This document shows, one piece after another, positions 63,480 through 64,000 of a stretch of DNA of 64,000 nt. A program made the translations under genes and the position numbers. Where the stretch lies: the NCBI RefSeq assembly GCF_004001045.1, contig NZ_BIMK01000007.1:372001-436000 (forward strand). Direction: 5' to 3'. Positions within the stretch are counted from its first letter, which is position 1, and every line of letters starts with the position of its first letter. The stretch is from Paenibacillus chibensis (GTDB taxonomy: Bacteria > Bacillota > Bacilli > Paenibacillales > Paenibacillaceae). The notes under the pieces are model-generated. The model was not told the origin of the DNA and did not search any database. It worked only from the letters and a program-made list of their open reading frames with translations.

Positions 63480-64000
63480 TTAGACATTCACTTTTTTGTC
63501 TTCAGGCTTTTTCGCGAGCTTGATATGAAGCTGTTCAAGCTGCGAAGCATCGACCGGAGACGGAGCGTCCATCAGCAGATCGGTCGCGCTGGCCGTTTTC
63601 GGGAACGCAATCGTCTCGCGCAGGTTGGTGCGTCCGGCCAGCAGCATGACCAGTCGATCCAGTCCGAATGCGATGCCGCCATGCGGAGGCGTGCCGTATT
63701 CGAACGCGTCGAGCAGGTGACCGAATTTGTCTTTCGCTTCCTCTGGCGACAAGCCAAGGGCTGCGAACATTTTCTCCTGCATATCGCGTTTGTAGATCCG
63801 CATGGAGCCGCCGCCTACTTCATAGCCGTTCAGCACGATGTCGTAAGCCTGAGCCAGAATTTGACTCGGATCCGTATCGAACAGATGCTGGTCTTCATCG
63901 CGTGGACGGGTGAACGGATGGTGCAGAGCAACGTAACGTTTCTCTTCCTCATCCCACTCGAGCAGCGGGAAGTCGACAACCCAGGCAAATTTGAACTCGT
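63480..64000 (-). CDS. aspS: Aspartyl-tRNA synthetase, C-terminal part (cut by the window edge)
   Basis: The minus-strand frame is open to the window end. The visible ~173 residues are the C-terminal catalytic part of bacterial Asp[51 protein letters not shown] and class II motif 3 in [29 protein letters not shown]. The start lies outside. Together with tcdA it marks the return of conserved gene order. Confidence 0.97.
   Translation of the reverse strand, partial: EFKFAWVVDFPLLEWDEEEKRYVALHHPFTRPRDEDQHLFDTDPSQILAQAYDIVLNGYEVGGGSMRIYKRDMQEKMFAALGLSPEEAKDKFGHLLDAFEYGTPPHGGIAFGLDRLVMLLAGRTNLRETIAFPKTASATDLLMDAPSPVDASQLEQLHIKLAKKPEDKKVNV

Overview
The window is chromosomal DNA of a low-to-moderate GC, spore-former-type Bacillota, most likely Paenibacillus or a close relative. 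The evidence is strong AGGAGG-type ribosome sites, frequent GTG and TTG starts, T-box control of alaS, sigma-A TTGACA/TATAAT promoters, and a long block whose gene order matches the Bacillus subtilis yrr/yrv region. I saw no rRNA, tRNA, CRISPR array, transposase or prophage genes.

Layout. 1-13.5 kb is mainly sugar and redox metabolism: a MerR/short-chain dehydrogenase pair with a shared operator region, an iron alcohol dehydrogenase, a galK-galE-galT operon with a divergent AraC regulator, an aldo/keto reductase, a sirtuin, kdgK-eda (2-keto-3-deoxygluconate use), a membrane acyltransferase and a KGG-repeat stress protein. 13.6-23 kb holds ilvD, a VOC protein, a polysaccharide deacetylase, an AI-2E-type permease, a class B PBP and a chemoreceptor.

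23-38 kb is the conserved housekeeping block, nearly all on the minus strand: two U32 proteins for tRNA wobble hydroxylation, mltG, two DUF1292 genes, ruvX, ireB, alaS with its T-box leader, a YrrI-type permease, a PRC-barrel protein, cysteine desulfurase, CymR, mnmA (on the opposite strand) and rarA. The B. subtilis order resumes only at 62.7 kb with tcdA and aspS.

The 24.6 kb between rarA and tcdA is accessory cargo. It contains a fucosidase/ABC importer locus under a membrane-bound AraC regulator; a PucR-linked cluster (racemase, OPT transporter, DUF917, DUF1177, AroM, M29-like peptidase) that looks like an uncharacterised uptake-and-degradation route for a modified peptide or hydantoin-like compound; a CD3324-family gene broken by one stop codon; a HelD helicase behind a 31-codon upstream ORF; an ABC-F gene; a small unknown gene; a YhaM exonuclease; and a purine permease.

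The most notable signals outside genes are: a complete ribosome-type attenuator in front of the ABC-F gene (consensus promoter, 13-codon upstream ORF lying on a nested stem, and a terminator whose 5' arm can pair with that stem instead); a structured ~115-bp repeat present twice (in the alaS leader and upstream of rarA); a pair of MerR operators each inside a 19-bp promoter spacer; and several candidate operators in front of kdgK and the fucoside importer.
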